Assembly (NCBI RefSeq): GCF_001423905.1
Contig: NZ_LMPQ01000011.1
Coordinates: forward strand, 193,047-257,046
Reading direction: 5' to 3'
From: Frigoribacterium sp. Leaf186
GTDB taxonomy: Bacteria > Actinomycetota > Actinomycetes > Actinomycetales > Microbacteriaceae
Length of the DNA: 64,000 nt
Part shown: positions 9,548 to 18,190 of the stretch, piece by piece
Numbering within the stretch: position 1 is the stretch's first letter
Layout of the letters: the number at the start of each line of letters is the position of its first letter
The notes under the pieces: model-generated
Database searches by the model: none
The model's input: the letters and a program-made list of their open reading frames with translations, nothing else
What the model was told of the DNA's origin: nothing
Program-made: the position numbers and the translations under genes

Positions 9548-9608
9548 ACACCCTCCCTCGACACCGGACCCGCGCCTCCTCGGCGCCGTCGCATCGGAGC
9601 GATCGCCC

Positions 9609-11108
9609 ATGAGCACCACCGCCTCGCCGGTCGGCGACCTCTTGCCCCCCTTCCGCCGCCGTCGCACCCGCGTGGGTCTCGTCGCCGGAGGGCTCGGCAC
9701 CTACTGGCCACAGTTCCCCGGGCTGCTGCCCCAGCTGCAGGAGTCCACCCGCTACGTCGTCGACCGCTTCGGCGGCCTCGACGCCGAGGTCGTCGACACC
9801 GGCTTCATCTCGGACGCCCAGGAGGCGCGGGTCGCGGCCGACACCCTGCGCACGGCCGACTGCGACCTCATCGTCGTCTTCCTGACCACCTACCTGACCT
9901 CGTCCATGGTCTTGCCGATCGCGCAGCGGGCCGGGGTGCCCGTGCTCGTGATCGACCTGCAGCCGAGCGAGAAGATGGACCACGACCGCTTCGACACGGG
10001 CCTGTGGCTCGCCTACTGCGGTCAGTGCCCGGTGCCCGAGGTGGCCAACGTCTTCACCCGTGCCGGCATCGAGTTCCGCTCGGTGACCGGACACCTGCGC
10101 AGCGAACGTGCCTGGGCGCGCATCGAGCGCTGGGTGCACGCCGCGGGCGTGCGGGCACGGCTGCGAGAGGCACGACACGGCCTGATGGGCCACCTGTACC
10201 CCGGCATGCTCGACGTCTCGACCGACCTGACCCTGCTCTCGACGCATTTCGGCTCGCACGTCGAGGTGCTCGAGTTCGACGACCTGCGCGTGCGGGTCGA
10301 CGCCGTCACCGACACCGAGGTGCGCGAGCGGGTCGGCCTGGCTCGCCAGGTGTTCGAGGTCGACGCCTCGGTCGACCAGGACGACTTCGACTGGGGCGCC
10401 CGCGTCTCGGTCGGGCTCGACCGGCTCGTGGCCGACTTCGACCTCGACTCGCTGGCGTACTACCACCGCGGCCTCGAAGGCGAGCAGCACGAGCGGCTCG
10501 GGGCCGGGATGATCCTCGGCGCGTCCCTGCTCAACGCCCGCGGGCTGCCGGCGGTGGGGGAGTACGAACTCCGCACGTCGGTCGCGATGCTCGCGGCGCA
10601 GGCGCTCGGGGCCGGTGGCTCGTTCACCGAGATCCAGGCGATCAACTTCGACGACGACGTGGTCGAGATGGGGCACGACGGGCCCGCGCACCTGGCGATC
10701 TCGTCGTCGCGGCCGATCCTGCGTGGGCTCGGCGTGTTCCACGGCAAGCGCGGCTACGGGGTCAGCGTCGAGTTCGACGTGCAACCCGGCCCCGTGACGA
10801 CGTTCGGCCTCGGGCAGGACCGGGACGGGGCGCTGTCCTTCATCACGAGCGAGGGTGAGGTCGTCCCCGGGCCCCTGCTCGCGATCGGCAACACGACCTC
10901 GCGCGTCGACTTCGGAGGCGATCCCGGCGAGTGGGTCGACCAGTGGTCACGGACCGGCATCGGGCACCACTGGGGGCTCTGCGTCGGCCACGTGGCACGT
11001 GATGTCGCGGCCGCCGCGTCTCTGCTCGGCATCGAGCACCGGCACGTCGCGGCGCCGTTCGACGACGCCGACGGCTTCGAGCGCAGCCTGGGCCGCGCGA
11101 CGTCGTGA
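9609..11108 (+). CDS. L-arabinose/L-fucose isomerase family protein
   Basis: 499 residues, close to the length of L-arabinose isomerases. The N-terminus (RVGLVAGGLGTYWPQFPGLL) and the segment DCDLIVVFLTTYLTSS match the first Rossmann-like domain of the AraA/FucI superfamily; the middle holds GHLYPGMLDVSTDLT and a region with EIQAINFDDD. It should interconvert an aldose and a ketose using a divalent metal. It is the last gene of the transport operon although a true rhamnose isomerase is present at 11685, so it may act on another 6-deoxy or pentose sugar released with rhamnose. Family placement is fairly firm; the substrate is unknown. Confidence 0.75.
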   Translation: MSTTASPVGDLLPPFRRRRTRVGLVAGGLGTYWPQFPGLLPQLQESTRYVVDRFGGLDAEVVDTGFISDAQEARVAADTLRTADCDLIVVFLTTYLTSSMVLPIAQRAGVPVLVIDLQPSEKMDHDRFDTGLWLAYCGQCPVPEVANVFTRAGIEFRSVTGHLRSERAWARIERWVHAAGVRARLREARHGLMGHLYPGMLDVSTDLTLLSTHFGSHVEVLEFDDLRVRVDAVTDTEVRERVGLARQVFEVDASVDQDDFDWGARVSVGLDRLVADFDLDSLAYYHRGLEGEQHERLGAGMILGASLLNARGLPAVGEYELRTSVAMLAAQALGAGGSFTEIQAINFDDDVVEMGHDGPAHLAISSSRPILRGLGVFHGKRGYGVSVEFDVQPGPVTTFGLGQDRDGALSFITSEGEVVPGPLLAIGNTTSRVDFGGDPGEWVDQWSRTGIGHHWGLCVGHVARDVAAAASLLGIEHRHVAAPFDDADGFERSLGRATS

Positions 11109-11137
11109 GCGGGCGAGCGGTCGGTCGCCGGATCGTC

Positions 11138-11166
11138 TTGCCGAGGGCCCGGACGCACGCTACGCT
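11138..11166 (+). promoter_or_regulatory. Predicted promoter of the rhamnose catabolic operon
   Basis: TTGCCG at 11138-11143 and TACGCT at 11161-11166 have a 17-base spacer. The operator begins eight bases after the -10 box, over the expected transcription start. Confidence 0.55.
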
Positions 11167-11173
11167 CGTTCCA

Positions 11174-11187
11174 TTGAAACGATTCAA
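11174..11187 (+). promoter_or_regulatory. LacI-type operator, rhamnose catabolic operon
   Basis: TTGAAACGATTCAA is palindromic except for the A-A pair flanking the central CG. Its 12-base core is identical to the site at 4589-4600, linking this operon to the same repressor. Confidence 0.72.
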
Positions 11188-11208
11188 AGACGAACCGGAG
11201 ACCACCTG

Positions 11209-11688
11209 ATGACCGCCCACGACCACGAGCGATACGCGTTCCGGCTGCAGGTCGCGCCCGACCGCCTCGACGAGTACGCCCGTCGTCACGCCGAGGTCTG
11301 GCCCGAGATGCTGCAGGCGCTCCACGACAGCGGCTGGCACGGTTACTCTCTCTTCGCCGCCCCCGACGGCCTGCTCGTCGGCTACGTCGAGGCCGCCTCC
11401 CTCGAGGCCGCCCAGACGGCGATGGCCCGGACCGAGGTCAACGCCCGCTGGCAGGCCTCGATGGCCGAGTTCTTCACCTCGCTCGACGGCACGCCCCCCG
11501 ACGAGGGCTTCGAGCTGCTCGCGCAGATCTTCAACCTGGAGGCGCAGCTCGGCCTCCCGGGCGGCGGCCGCCAGCCCGACCGCACGGGCCCCACGGCGGC
11601 GGCCCCCACGACCCCGGCTGCCACAGCCCCCACGACCACGGCGTCATCGACGACGACCGGCACCACGACAACGGGAGAAGCATCATGA
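11209..11688 (+). CDS. rhaM: L-rhamnose mutarotase with a C-terminal extension
   Basis: 159 residues. The first ~110 match RhaM/DUF718, a dimeric ferredoxin-like fold that interconverts alpha- and beta-L-rhamnose. The motif RRHAEVWPEML near residue 25 carries the conserved histidine and the VWPEM signature. E. coli RhaM has 104 residues; here about 45 extra residues, mostly Thr, Ala and Pro, follow the domain, and this tail is probably disordered. ATG 11209 follows GGAGACCACCTG and lies 21 bases after the operator. The stop overlaps the rhamnose isomerase start (ATGA). First gene of the catabolic operon. Confidence 0.9.
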   Translation: MTAHDHERYAFRLQVAPDRLDEYARRHAEVWPEMLQALHDSGWHGYSLFAAPDGLLVGYVEAASLEAAQTAMARTEVNARWQASMAEFFTSLDGTPPDEGFELLAQIFNLEAQLGLPGGGRQPDRTGPTAAAPTTPAATAPTTTASSTTTGTTTTGEAS

Positions 11689-12848
11689 CCACCTTCGAGT
11701 CCATCGCACCGACCCTCGAGCGTCAGGCCATCGAGCTGCCCAGTTGGGCGTTCGGCAACTCGGGCACGCGGTTCAAGGTGTTCGGCACACCGGGCACGCC
11801 CCGCACACCCGAGGAGAAGATCGCCGACGCGGCCCGCGTACACGAGCACACCGGACTCGCACCGAGCGTGGCGTTGCACATCCCGTGGGACGAGGTCGAC
11901 GACTTCGGCGCCCTGCGCTCGTACGCCGAGGGGCTGGGCGTCTCGCTCGGCACCGTGAACTCGAACACGTTCCAGGACGACGCGTACAAGTTCGGCAGCC
12001 TCGCGCACAGCGACGCGGCGGTCCGCCGCAAGGCGGTCGACCACCACCTCCGCTGCCTCGAGATCATGCACGAGACCGGCTCGCGCGACCTCAAGATCTG
12101 GCTCGCCGACGGCACGAACTACCCCGGGCAGGACTCACTGCGCCAGCGCCAGGACCACCTCGCCGAATCGCTCGCCGAGATCTACGCCGGCCTCGGTGCC
12201 GAGCAGCGCCTCGTGCTCGAGTACAAGTTCTTCGAGCCGGCGTTCTACCACACCGACGTCCCCGACTGGGGCACCAGCTACGCCCAGGTGAGCGCCCTCG
12301 GCGATCGCGCGCTGACCTGCCTCGACACCGGCCACCACGCCCCCGGCACGAACATCGAGTTCATCGTCATGCAGTTGCTGCGCCTCGGCAAGCTCGGCTC
12401 GTTCGACTTCAACTCGCGCTTCTACGCCGACGACGACCTGATCGTCGGGGCGGCCGACCCGTTCCAGCTGTTCCGCATCCTGTTCGAGGTCGTCGACGGC
12501 GGCGGGCTCGACGTGGGCTCGCCCGTGCAGTTCATGCTCGACCAGTGCCACAACGTGGAGGACAAGATCCCCGGCCAGATCCGCAGCGTGCTGAACGTGC
12601 AGGAGATGACGGCGCGCGCCCTGCTCGTCGACCGTCCGGCGCTCGACGCGGCTCGCGCCTCCCACGACGTGCTCGGCGCGAACGCCGTGCTCATGGACGC
12701 GTTCTACACCGACGTCCGCCCGGCGCTGGCCGACTGGCGCGAGGGCCGCGGCCTGCCGCGCGACCCGATGGCGGCGTACCTCACGAGCGGCACGCCCGAG
12801 CGCCTGGCCGCCGAGCGCGTGGGCGGCAAGCAGCTCAGCTGGACCTGA
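11685..12848 (+). CDS. rhaI: L-rhamnose isomerase (Pseudomonas stutzeri/RhaI type)
   Basis: 387 residues, a (beta/alpha)8-barrel xylose-isomerase-like enzyme converting L-rhamnose to L-rhamnulose with divalent metals. Expected metal-site segments are visible: Glu in EYKFFEPAFYHTD, Asp/His in CLDTGHHAPGTN, and the acidic cluster in FNSRFYADDDLIVGAADPF. It belongs to the shorter RhaI group, not the E. coli RhaA type. It is translationally coupled to the mutarotase. The 116 bases that follow, before the aldolase gene, contain two pairs of short tandem repeats and no gene. Confidence 0.93.
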   Translation: MTTFESIAPTLERQAIELPSWAFGNSGTRFKVFGTPGTPRTPEEKIADAARVHEHTGLAPSVALHIPWDEVDDFGALRSYAEGLGVSLGTVNSNTFQDDAYKFGSLAHSDAAVRRKAVDHHLRCLEIMHETGSRDLKIWLADGTNYPGQDSLRQRQDHLAESLAEIYAGLGAEQRLVLEYKFFEPAFYHTDVPDWGTSYAQVSALGDRALTCLDTGHHAPGTNIEFIVMQLLRLGKLGSFDFNSRFYADDDLIVGAADPFQLFRILFEVVDGGGLDVGSPVQFMLDQCHNVEDKIPGQIRSVLNVQEMTARALLVDRPALDAARASHDVLGANAVLMDAFYTDVRPALADWREGRGLPRDPMAAYLTSGTPERLAAERVGGKQLSWT

Positions 12849-12873
12849 CCCGCGCCTCCTGACCCGCGCCTCC
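12846..12873 (+). repeat. Tandem pair of the 14-base GACCCGCGCCTCCT element
   Basis: The 14-base unit TGACCCGCGCCTCC is repeated head to tail at 12846-12859 and 12860-12873, beginning on the stop codon of the rhamnose isomerase gene. It is one of many copies of this motif in the window. Confidence 0.85.
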
Positions 12874-12910
12874 TGACAGGCGGCCCGCCCGGCCCGCACG
12901 CGACGACCCG

Positions 12911-12950
12911 ACCCGCCCCTCCTGACCTCGACCCGCCCCTCCTGACCTCG
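12911..12950 (+). repeat. Tandem 20-base repeat, two copies
   Basis: Two perfect head-to-tail 20-base units, 12911-12930 and 12931-12950, each containing CCCGCCCCTCCTGACC. This is a one-base variant of the neighbouring CCCGCGCCTCCTGACC repeat. They sit 15 bases before the GTG of the aldolase gene and contain the CCTCCT complement of a ribosome-binding site. Confidence 0.8.
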
Positions 12951-12964
12951 AACGGACCCTCCTC

Positions 12965-15010
12965 GTGACCAGCACCACGACCAGCACCGCCGCCGACCTC
13001 GTCGCGCGCAGCAACCGCCTCGGCGCCGACCCGGCGAACACGAACTACGCCGGCGGCAACACCTCGGCCAAGGGCACCGCGACCGACCCGGCGACGGGCG
13101 AGCCGGTCGAGCTGCTCTGGGTCAAGGGCAGCGGGGGAGACCTGGGCACCCTCACCGAGCACGGCCTCGCCGTGCTGCGCCTCGACCGGCTGCGCGGCCT
13201 CGCGGGCGTCTACCGCGGCGTCGAGCACGAGGACGAGATGGTCGCCGCGTTCGACTACGCCCTGCACGGCAAGGGAGGCGCGGCGCCGTCGATCGACACC
13301 GCCATGCACGGCCTCGTCGACGCGGCGCACGTCGACCACCTGCACCCCGACGCGGGCATCGCGATCGCGACCGCCGCCGACGGCGAGCGGCTGACGGCCG
13401 AGATCTTCGGCCGTGCCGTGGTCTGGGTGCCGTGGCGCCGACCGGGCTGGCAGCTCGGACTCGACATCGCCGCGATCAAGGCCGAGCACCCGGAGGCGCG
13501 CGGCACGATCCTGGGCGGGCACGGCATCACCGCGTGGGGCGACACCAGCGAGGAGGCGGAGGCCGCCTCGCGCTGGATCATCGAGACGGCGCAGGCCTGG
13601 CTCGACGAGCACTCGCGGCCCGAGCCCTTCGGCCCGCCGCTGGCCGGATACTCGGCCCTGCCCCTCGACGAGCGTCGCGCGAAGGCCGCGGCCCTCGCGC
13701 CCGTGATCCGCGGCATCGCGTCGCACGACCGGCCGCAGGTCGGCTCGTTCACCGACGGCGACGTCGTGCTCGACTTCCTCGCCGGCACCGAGCACCCCCG
13801 GCTCGCGGCGCTCGGCACGAGCTGCCCCGACCACTTCCTCCGCACGAAGGTGCGGCCGCTGGTGCTCGACCTGCCGGCCGACGCGACCGTCGAGGAGTCG
13901 ATCGCGCGCCTCCGTGAGCTGCACGAGCAGTACCGCCTCGACTACCAGGCGTACTACGACCGGCACGCGACCCCCGACAGCCCCGCGATCCGCGGGGCCG
14001 ACCCGTTGATCGTGCTCGTGCCGGGCGTCGGCATGTTCTCGTACGGCGGCGACGCCCAGACGGCCCGCGTCGCCGGCGAGTTCTACGTCAACGCCATCAA
14101 CGTGATGCGCGGCGCCGAGGGTGTCTCGAGCTACGCGCCCATCGACGAGGCCGAGAAGTTCCGCATCGAGTACTGGGCCCTCGAAGAGGCCAAGCTGCAG
14201 CGGCGGCCCGCGCCGAAGCCGCTCGCCACCCGCGTCGCGCTCGTCACCGGCGCCGCGTCGGGCATCGGCAAGGCCATCGCGACGCGCCTCGCGTCCGAGG
14301 GGGCCTGCGTCGTGATCGCCGACCTCGACCTCGCGAAGGCACAGGCCGCGGCGGCCGAGATCGGCGGCCCGGACGTGGCGCGCGGCGTCGCGGCCGACGT
14401 CAGCGACGAGGCCGCGGTCAAGGCGTCGATCGCCGAGGTCCTGCTCGCGTTCGGCGGGCTCGACCTCGTCGTCAACAACGCCGGTCTCAGCCTCTCGAAG
14501 TCGCTGTTCGACACCACCGAGGCCGACTGGGACCTGCAGCACGACGTGATGGCGAAGGGCTCGTTCCTCGTCGCGAAGAACGCGGCCCGGGTGCTCGTCG
14601 ACCAGGGCCTCGGCGGCGACATCGTCTACATCTCGTCGAAGAACTCGGTCTTCGCGGGCCCGAACAACATCGCCTACAGCGCGACGAAGGCCGACCAGGC
14701 GCACCAGGTGCGGCTGCTCGCGGCCGAGCTCGGCGAGCACGGCATCCGCGTCAACGGCATCAACCCCGACGGCGTCGTGCGCGGCTCGGGCATCTTCGCC
14801 AGCGGCTGGGGTGCCAACCGCGCCGCGACCTACGGCGTCGACGAGAAGGACCTCGGCGCCTTCTACGCCCAGCGCACCATCCTCAAGCGCGAGGTCGTGC
14901 CCGAGAACGTCGCCGCCGCCGTCTACGCGATCTGCACGAGCGACTTCTCGCACACGACCGGGCTGCACGTGCCGGTCGACGCGGGAGTCGCCGCGGCCTT
15001 CCTGCGATGA
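12965..15010 (+). CDS. rhaD: Bifunctional rhamnulose-1-phosphate aldolase / lactaldehyde dehydrogenase
   Basis: 681 residues in two enzymes. Residues about 1-400 form a class II (zinc) aldolase domain that splits L-rhamnulose-1-phosphate into DHAP and L-lactaldehyde; HxH-type segments (DHLHPDAG, GGHGITAWG) are visible. Residues about 420-681 are a short-chain dehydrogenase with the NAD-binding motif TGAASGIGK near 427 and the catalytic YSATK near 570, which oxidises L-lactaldehyde to L-lactate. This fusion is known from rhizobia, Bacillus and actinobacteria. GTG 12965 is chosen because it starts the homologous region. The stop overlaps the kinase start by four bases. Confidence 0.94.
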   Translation: MTSTTTSTAADLVARSNRLGADPANTNYAGGNTSAKGTATDPATGEPVELLWVKGSGGDLGTLTEHGLAVLRLDRLRGLAGVYRGVEHEDEMVAAFDYALHGKGGAAPSIDTAMHGLVDAAHVDHLHPDAGIAIATAADGERLTAEIFGRAVVWVPWRRPGWQLGLDIAAIKAEHPEARGTILGGHGITAWGDTSEEAEAASRWIIETAQAWLDEHSRPEPFGPPLAGYSALPLDERRAKAAALAPVIRGIASHDRPQVGSFTDGDVVLDFLAGTEHPRLAALGTSCPDHFLRTKVRPLVLDLPADATVEESIARLRELHEQYRLDYQAYYDRHATPDSPAIRGADPLIVLVPGVGMFSYGGDAQTARVAGEFYVNAINVMRGAEGVSSYAPIDEAEKFRIEYWALEEAKLQRRPAPKPLATRVALVTGAASGIGKAIATRLASEGACVVIADLDLAKAQAAAAEIGGPDVARGVAADVSDEAAVKASIAEVLLAFGGLDLVVNNAGLSLSKSLFDTTEADWDLQHDVMAKGSFLVAKNAARVLVDQGLGGDIVYISSKNSVFAGPNNIAYSATKADQAHQVRLLAAELGEHGIRVNGINPDGVVRGSGIFASGWGANRAATYGVDEKDLGAFYAQRTILKREVVPENVAAAVYAICTSDFSHTTGLHVPVDAGVAAAFLR

Positions 15011-16548
15011 ACCCGGGCGGCTCGACCGGGGCGGGCGGCGGCGTGGTCGCCGCGGTCGACCTCGGGGCGACCAGCGGTCGCGTCGTGCTCGGGCACGTCG
15101 ACCGCGACGGCGTGCGCCTGCAGCACGTCGCCCGGTTCGCGAACGAGCCGGTCACGCTGCCCGAGGGGCGGGGCGACGGCGAGGGCGCTGTCGAGAGCGC
15201 AGGAGGCGCGGGTCGCGTCGGCCTGCACTGGGACGTCCTGGGGCTCTGGCGGTCGGTCACCGCGGGGCTGGCCCAGGCCCTCCGCGACGAGCCGGGCGTC
15301 CGGTCGATCGGGGTCGACTCCTGGGCCGTCGACTACGGGCTGCTGCGTGACGGCCGCCTCCTCGGCTCTCCGCATCACTACCGCGACGAACGGTCGGCGG
15401 CGGGGGTCGAGGCGGTGCACGCCGTCGTGCCACCCGCGGAGCTCTTCGCCCGCACCGGCCTGCAGCACCTGCCGTTCAACACCGTGTTCCAGCTCGCCGC
15501 CGACCGAGCGGCGGGCGTCCTCGCCCCGGCCGACCGTGCCCTCCTCGTGCCCGACCTCTTCTCGTGGTGGCTCACCGGCGTCGCCGCAACCGAGCGCACC
15601 AACGCGTCGACGACGGGTCTGCTGTCACCGGCGACGGGGGAGTGGGACGTCGAGCTGATGAGCCGGCTCGGGCTCACGCCCGAGCTGTTCGCACCACTCG
15701 TCGACCCGGGCGCCTCCCTCGGGCCCCTGCTGCCGTCGGTCGCAGCGGCGATCGGCGCCCCGGCCTCGCTCGGGGTCACGACGGTCGGCTCGCACGACAC
15801 CGCCTCGGCCGTGGTCGCCGTGCCGCTCACGGGCGACGACGCTGCCTACGTGTCGAGCGGCACCTGGTCGCTCGTCGGCCTCGAGCTGCCGTCGCCGCTG
15901 CTCGGCGAGGACGTCCGCGCAGCCGGCTTCACCAACGAGGGCGGCGTCGACGGGCGGGTGCGGTTCCTCAAGAACGTGTCGGGCCTGTGGCTGCTGAGCG
16001 AGTCGATGCGTGCGTGGAGCCGCTCGGGCACCTCGGCCGCCGAGCGCAGCAGCGACCTCGCCTCCCTGCTCGCCGAGGCGGCGGCCGTGACCCGGCCCGT
16101 CGCCGTCTTCGACGCCACCGACGAGCGCTTCACCCCGCCGGGCGACATGCCCGCGCGCATCGAGGCGTGGTGCGTCGAGCACGACGTCGAGCCGCCGCGG
16201 GGCCGCGCCGAGACCGTGCGCAGCATCCTCGAGTCGCTCGCGGCCGCGTACGCCGCGACGCTGCGTGACGCGGAGCGGCTCTCGGGCCGTGCCCTCCGCA
16301 CCGTGCACGTCGTCGGGGGCGGCTCGCAGAACGAGCTGCTCTGCCAGCTGACCGCCGACCGCACGGGCTGCACCGTGCTGGCCGGGCCGGTCGAAGCCAC
16401 GGCGCTCGGCAACGTCCTCGTCCAGGCGCGGGCCGCAGGGTTCGTGCGCGAGAGCCTCGAGTCCTTGCGCGCCTTGGTGCGTCACAGCTCATCCCTCGTC
16501 CGCTACGAGCCGCGGACCACCGCGGCCCCCACCTCGCAGAGAGGCTGA
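15007..16548 (+). CDS. rhaB: Rhamnulokinase (FGGY family)
   Basis: 513 residues of the FGGY sugar-kinase fold. The N-terminal ATPase core has [15 protein letters not shown] at the start and the substrate-domain motif [12 protein letters not shown]; the C-terminal half has [14 protein letters not shown] and [14 protein letters not shown], which bind nucleotide. It phosphorylates L-rhamnulose at O-1 to give the aldolase substrate. The ATG overlaps the aldolase stop. Relative to E. coli RhaB (489 residues) there is a small Gly/Glu-rich insertion near residue 50 whose DNA is a copy of the AGGAGGCGCGGGTC motif (15201-15214). Confidence 0.93.
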   Translation: MNPGGSTGAGGGVVAAVDLGATSGRVVLGHVDRDGVRLQHVARFANEPVTLPEGRGDGEGAVESAGGAGRVGLHWDVLGLWRSVTAGLAQALRDEPGVRSIGVDSWAVDYGLLRDGRLLGSPHHYRDERSAAGVEAVHAVVPPAELFARTGLQHLPFNTVFQLAADRAAGVLAPADRALLVPDLFSWWLTGVAATERTNASTTGLLSPATGEWDVELMSRLGLTPELFAPLVDPGASLGPLLPSVAAAIGAPASLGVTTVGSHDTASAVVAVPLTGDDAAYVSSGTWSLVGLELPSPLLGEDVRAAGFTNEGGVDGRVRFLKNVSGLWLLSESMRAWSRSGTSAAERSSDLASLLAEAAAVTRPVAVFDATDERFTPPGDMPARIEAWCVEHDVEPPRGRAETVRSILESLAAAYAATLRDAERLSGRALRTVHVVGGGSQNELLCQLTADRTGCTVLAGPVEATALGNVLVQARAAGFVRESLESLRALVRHSSSLVRYEPRTTAAPTSQRG

Positions 16549-16552
16549 GACC

Positions 16553-17791
16553 ATGGTCCAGCGTCAGTTCCCCAAGCCCGTCGAGCTGCTCGAGTACCTG
16601 AGCTTCAAAAAGCCCGAGCTCGACGGGCGCAAGCGCCGCCTCGAGGCCGCCTTGACGATCGAGGACCTGCGGGCGATCGCGAAGCGCCGCACGCCGAAGG
16701 CCGCGTTCGACTACACGGACGGCAGCGCGGAGGCGGAGATCTCGATCACGCGGGCCCGGCAGGCGTTCGAGGACGTCGAGTTCCATCCGGAGGTGCTGCG
16801 GGACGTGGCCGAGATCGACACGACGGCGACGGTGTTCGGGGCGCCGTCGGCGATGCCGTTCGCGATCGCGCCGACCGGGTTCACCCGGCTCATGCAGACC
16901 GAGGGAGAGACGGCCGGCGCCTCGGCTGCGGCGGCGGCGGGCATCCCGTTCACCCTCTCGACGCTGGGGACGACGTCGATCGAGGACGTGAAGGCGGCCA
17001 ACCCTCACGGGCGCAACTGGTTCCAGCTCTACGTCATGCGGCAGCGCGACATCTCGTACGGCCTCGTGGAGCGGGCGGCGGCCGCCGGGTACGAGACCCT
17101 CTTCTTCACGGTGGACACCCCGGTCGCGGGGGCGCGCCTCCGGGACAAGCGGAACGGGTTCTCGATCCCGCCGCAGCTGACGCTGGGGACGGTGCTCGAC
17201 GCGTTGCCCCGACCGTGGTGGTGGTACGACTTCCTCACCACGAACAAGCTGGAGTTCGCGTCGTTGAGCGCCACCGGCGGGACGGTCGGCGATCTGCTCG
17301 ACCTGGCGATGGACCCGACGATCAGCTTCGACGACCTGCGGATCATCCGCGAGATGTGGCCGGGCAAGCTGGCGGTGAAGGGCGTGCAGAGCATCGACGA
17401 CGCGAAGAAGTTCGTGGACGCGGGGGTCGACGGCATCGTGCTCTCGAACCACGGCGGGCGGCAGCTCGACCGGGCGCCGATCCCCTTCCACCTCCTCCCG
17501 GAGGTGGTGCGCGAGGTCGGCGCGGACACGGACGTCCTCGTCGACACCGGCATCATGAACGGCGCCGACATCGTCGCGTCCGTCGCGCTCGGGGCCAAGA
17601 CGACCCTGATCGGGAGGGCGTACCTCTACGGGCTCATGGCCGGCGGGCGGCAGGGCGTCGACCGCACGATCGAGATCCTCTCGGACCAGGTCGTGCGGAC
17701 GATGAAGCTGCTCGGGGCGCACTCCCTCGACGAGCTCGAGCCGCGGCACGTGACGCAGCTGGAGCGCTTGCAGCCGCGCCCCCGAGCCTGA
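16553..17791 (+). CDS. lldD: FMN-dependent L-lactate dehydrogenase / alpha-hydroxy-acid oxidase
   Basis: 412 residues, an FMN-binding TIM barrel. Characteristic segments are [25 protein letters not shown], the catalytic-histidine signature SNHGGRQLD near residue 300 and [18 protein letters not shown]. It oxidises an L-2-hydroxy acid to the 2-oxo acid. It starts five bases after the kinase stop and is the last gene of the operon, so it most likely turns the L-lactate formed by the dehydrogenase domain of RhaD into pyruvate. Relatives include the mycofactocin enzyme MftD, but no other mycofactocin genes are here. Confidence 0.88.
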   Translation: MVQRQFPKPVELLEYLSFKKPELDGRKRRLEAALTIEDLRAIAKRRTPKAAFDYTDGSAEAEISITRARQAFEDVEFHPEVLRDVAEIDTTATVFGAPSAMPFAIAPTGFTRLMQTEGETAGASAAAAAGIPFTLSTLGTTSIEDVKAANPHGRNWFQLYVMRQRDISYGLVERAAAAGYETLFFTVDTPVAGARLRDKRNGFSIPPQLTLGTVLDALPRPWWWYDFLTTNKLEFASLSATGGTVGDLLDLAMDPTISFDDLRIIREMWPGKLAVKGVQSIDDAKKFVDAGVDGIVLSNHGGRQLDRAPIPFHLLPEVVREVGADTDVLVDTGIMNGADIVASVALGAKTTLIGRAYLYGLMAGGRQGVDRTIEILSDQVVRTMKLLGAHSLDELEPRHVTQLERLQPRPRA

Positions 17792-17798
17792 GGCTCGG
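17782..17798 (+). terminator. Short hairpin at the end of the rhamnose operon
   Basis: CCGAGCC and GGCTCGG form a 7-bp perfect stem whose 3-base loop is the stop codon region of the lactate dehydrogenase gene. It lies between convergent genes and could act in both directions. No U-tract follows. Confidence 0.4.
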
Positions 17799-17854
17799 AG
17801 CCGACGGGGAGTCGACCCCACCTCCAGGTCGCTCGCCGGCTCGGGCGACGCGGC

Positions 17855-18190
17855 TCAGCGGGGCGCGTCGACCAGCCGGGCCGACACCGACACGACGACG
17901 TCGTCGCGCGAGAGGCCGGCCGACGCCAGGTGCTCGCGCAGGGCGTCGGCCGCCCGGGCCAGGGTCTCGGGCGTGGGGGTGTCGAGCGCGGTCGCGACGT
18001 GCGCCGTGACCGACACCGACGACCCCGAGCGCTCGACCTCGACCAGGCCGGTCGAGCCCGCGAGGTCGAGTCCGGCGGCGACGACCCGCACCGCACCCTC
18101 GACGACGGGGTGCGCGTCGAACACGTCGACGACCCCGGCGACCCCCCGCAGCAGGTCGGTCAGCTCTCGGGACAGCGAGTCGTCGCTCAT
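17855..18190 (-). CDS. Small Asp23-cluster protein of unknown function
   Basis: 111 residues without membrane segment or signal peptide. The pattern VSVTAHVATAL followed by LREHLASAGLSRDDVVVSVSARLVD has the beta-alpha-beta flavour of Asp23/Gls24 proteins but is weaker than in the neighbours. Its start overlaps the stop of the Asp23 gene upstream (ATGA), so it is the third gene of a sigma factor-Asp23-orphan operon. A role in envelope-stress physiology is inferred from position only. Confidence 0.75.
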   Translation of the reverse strand: MSDDSLSRELTDLLRGVAGVVDVFDAHPVVEGAVRVVAAGLDLAGSTGLVEVERSGSSVSVTAHVATALDTPTPETLARAADALREHLASAGLSRDDVVVSVSARLVDAPR

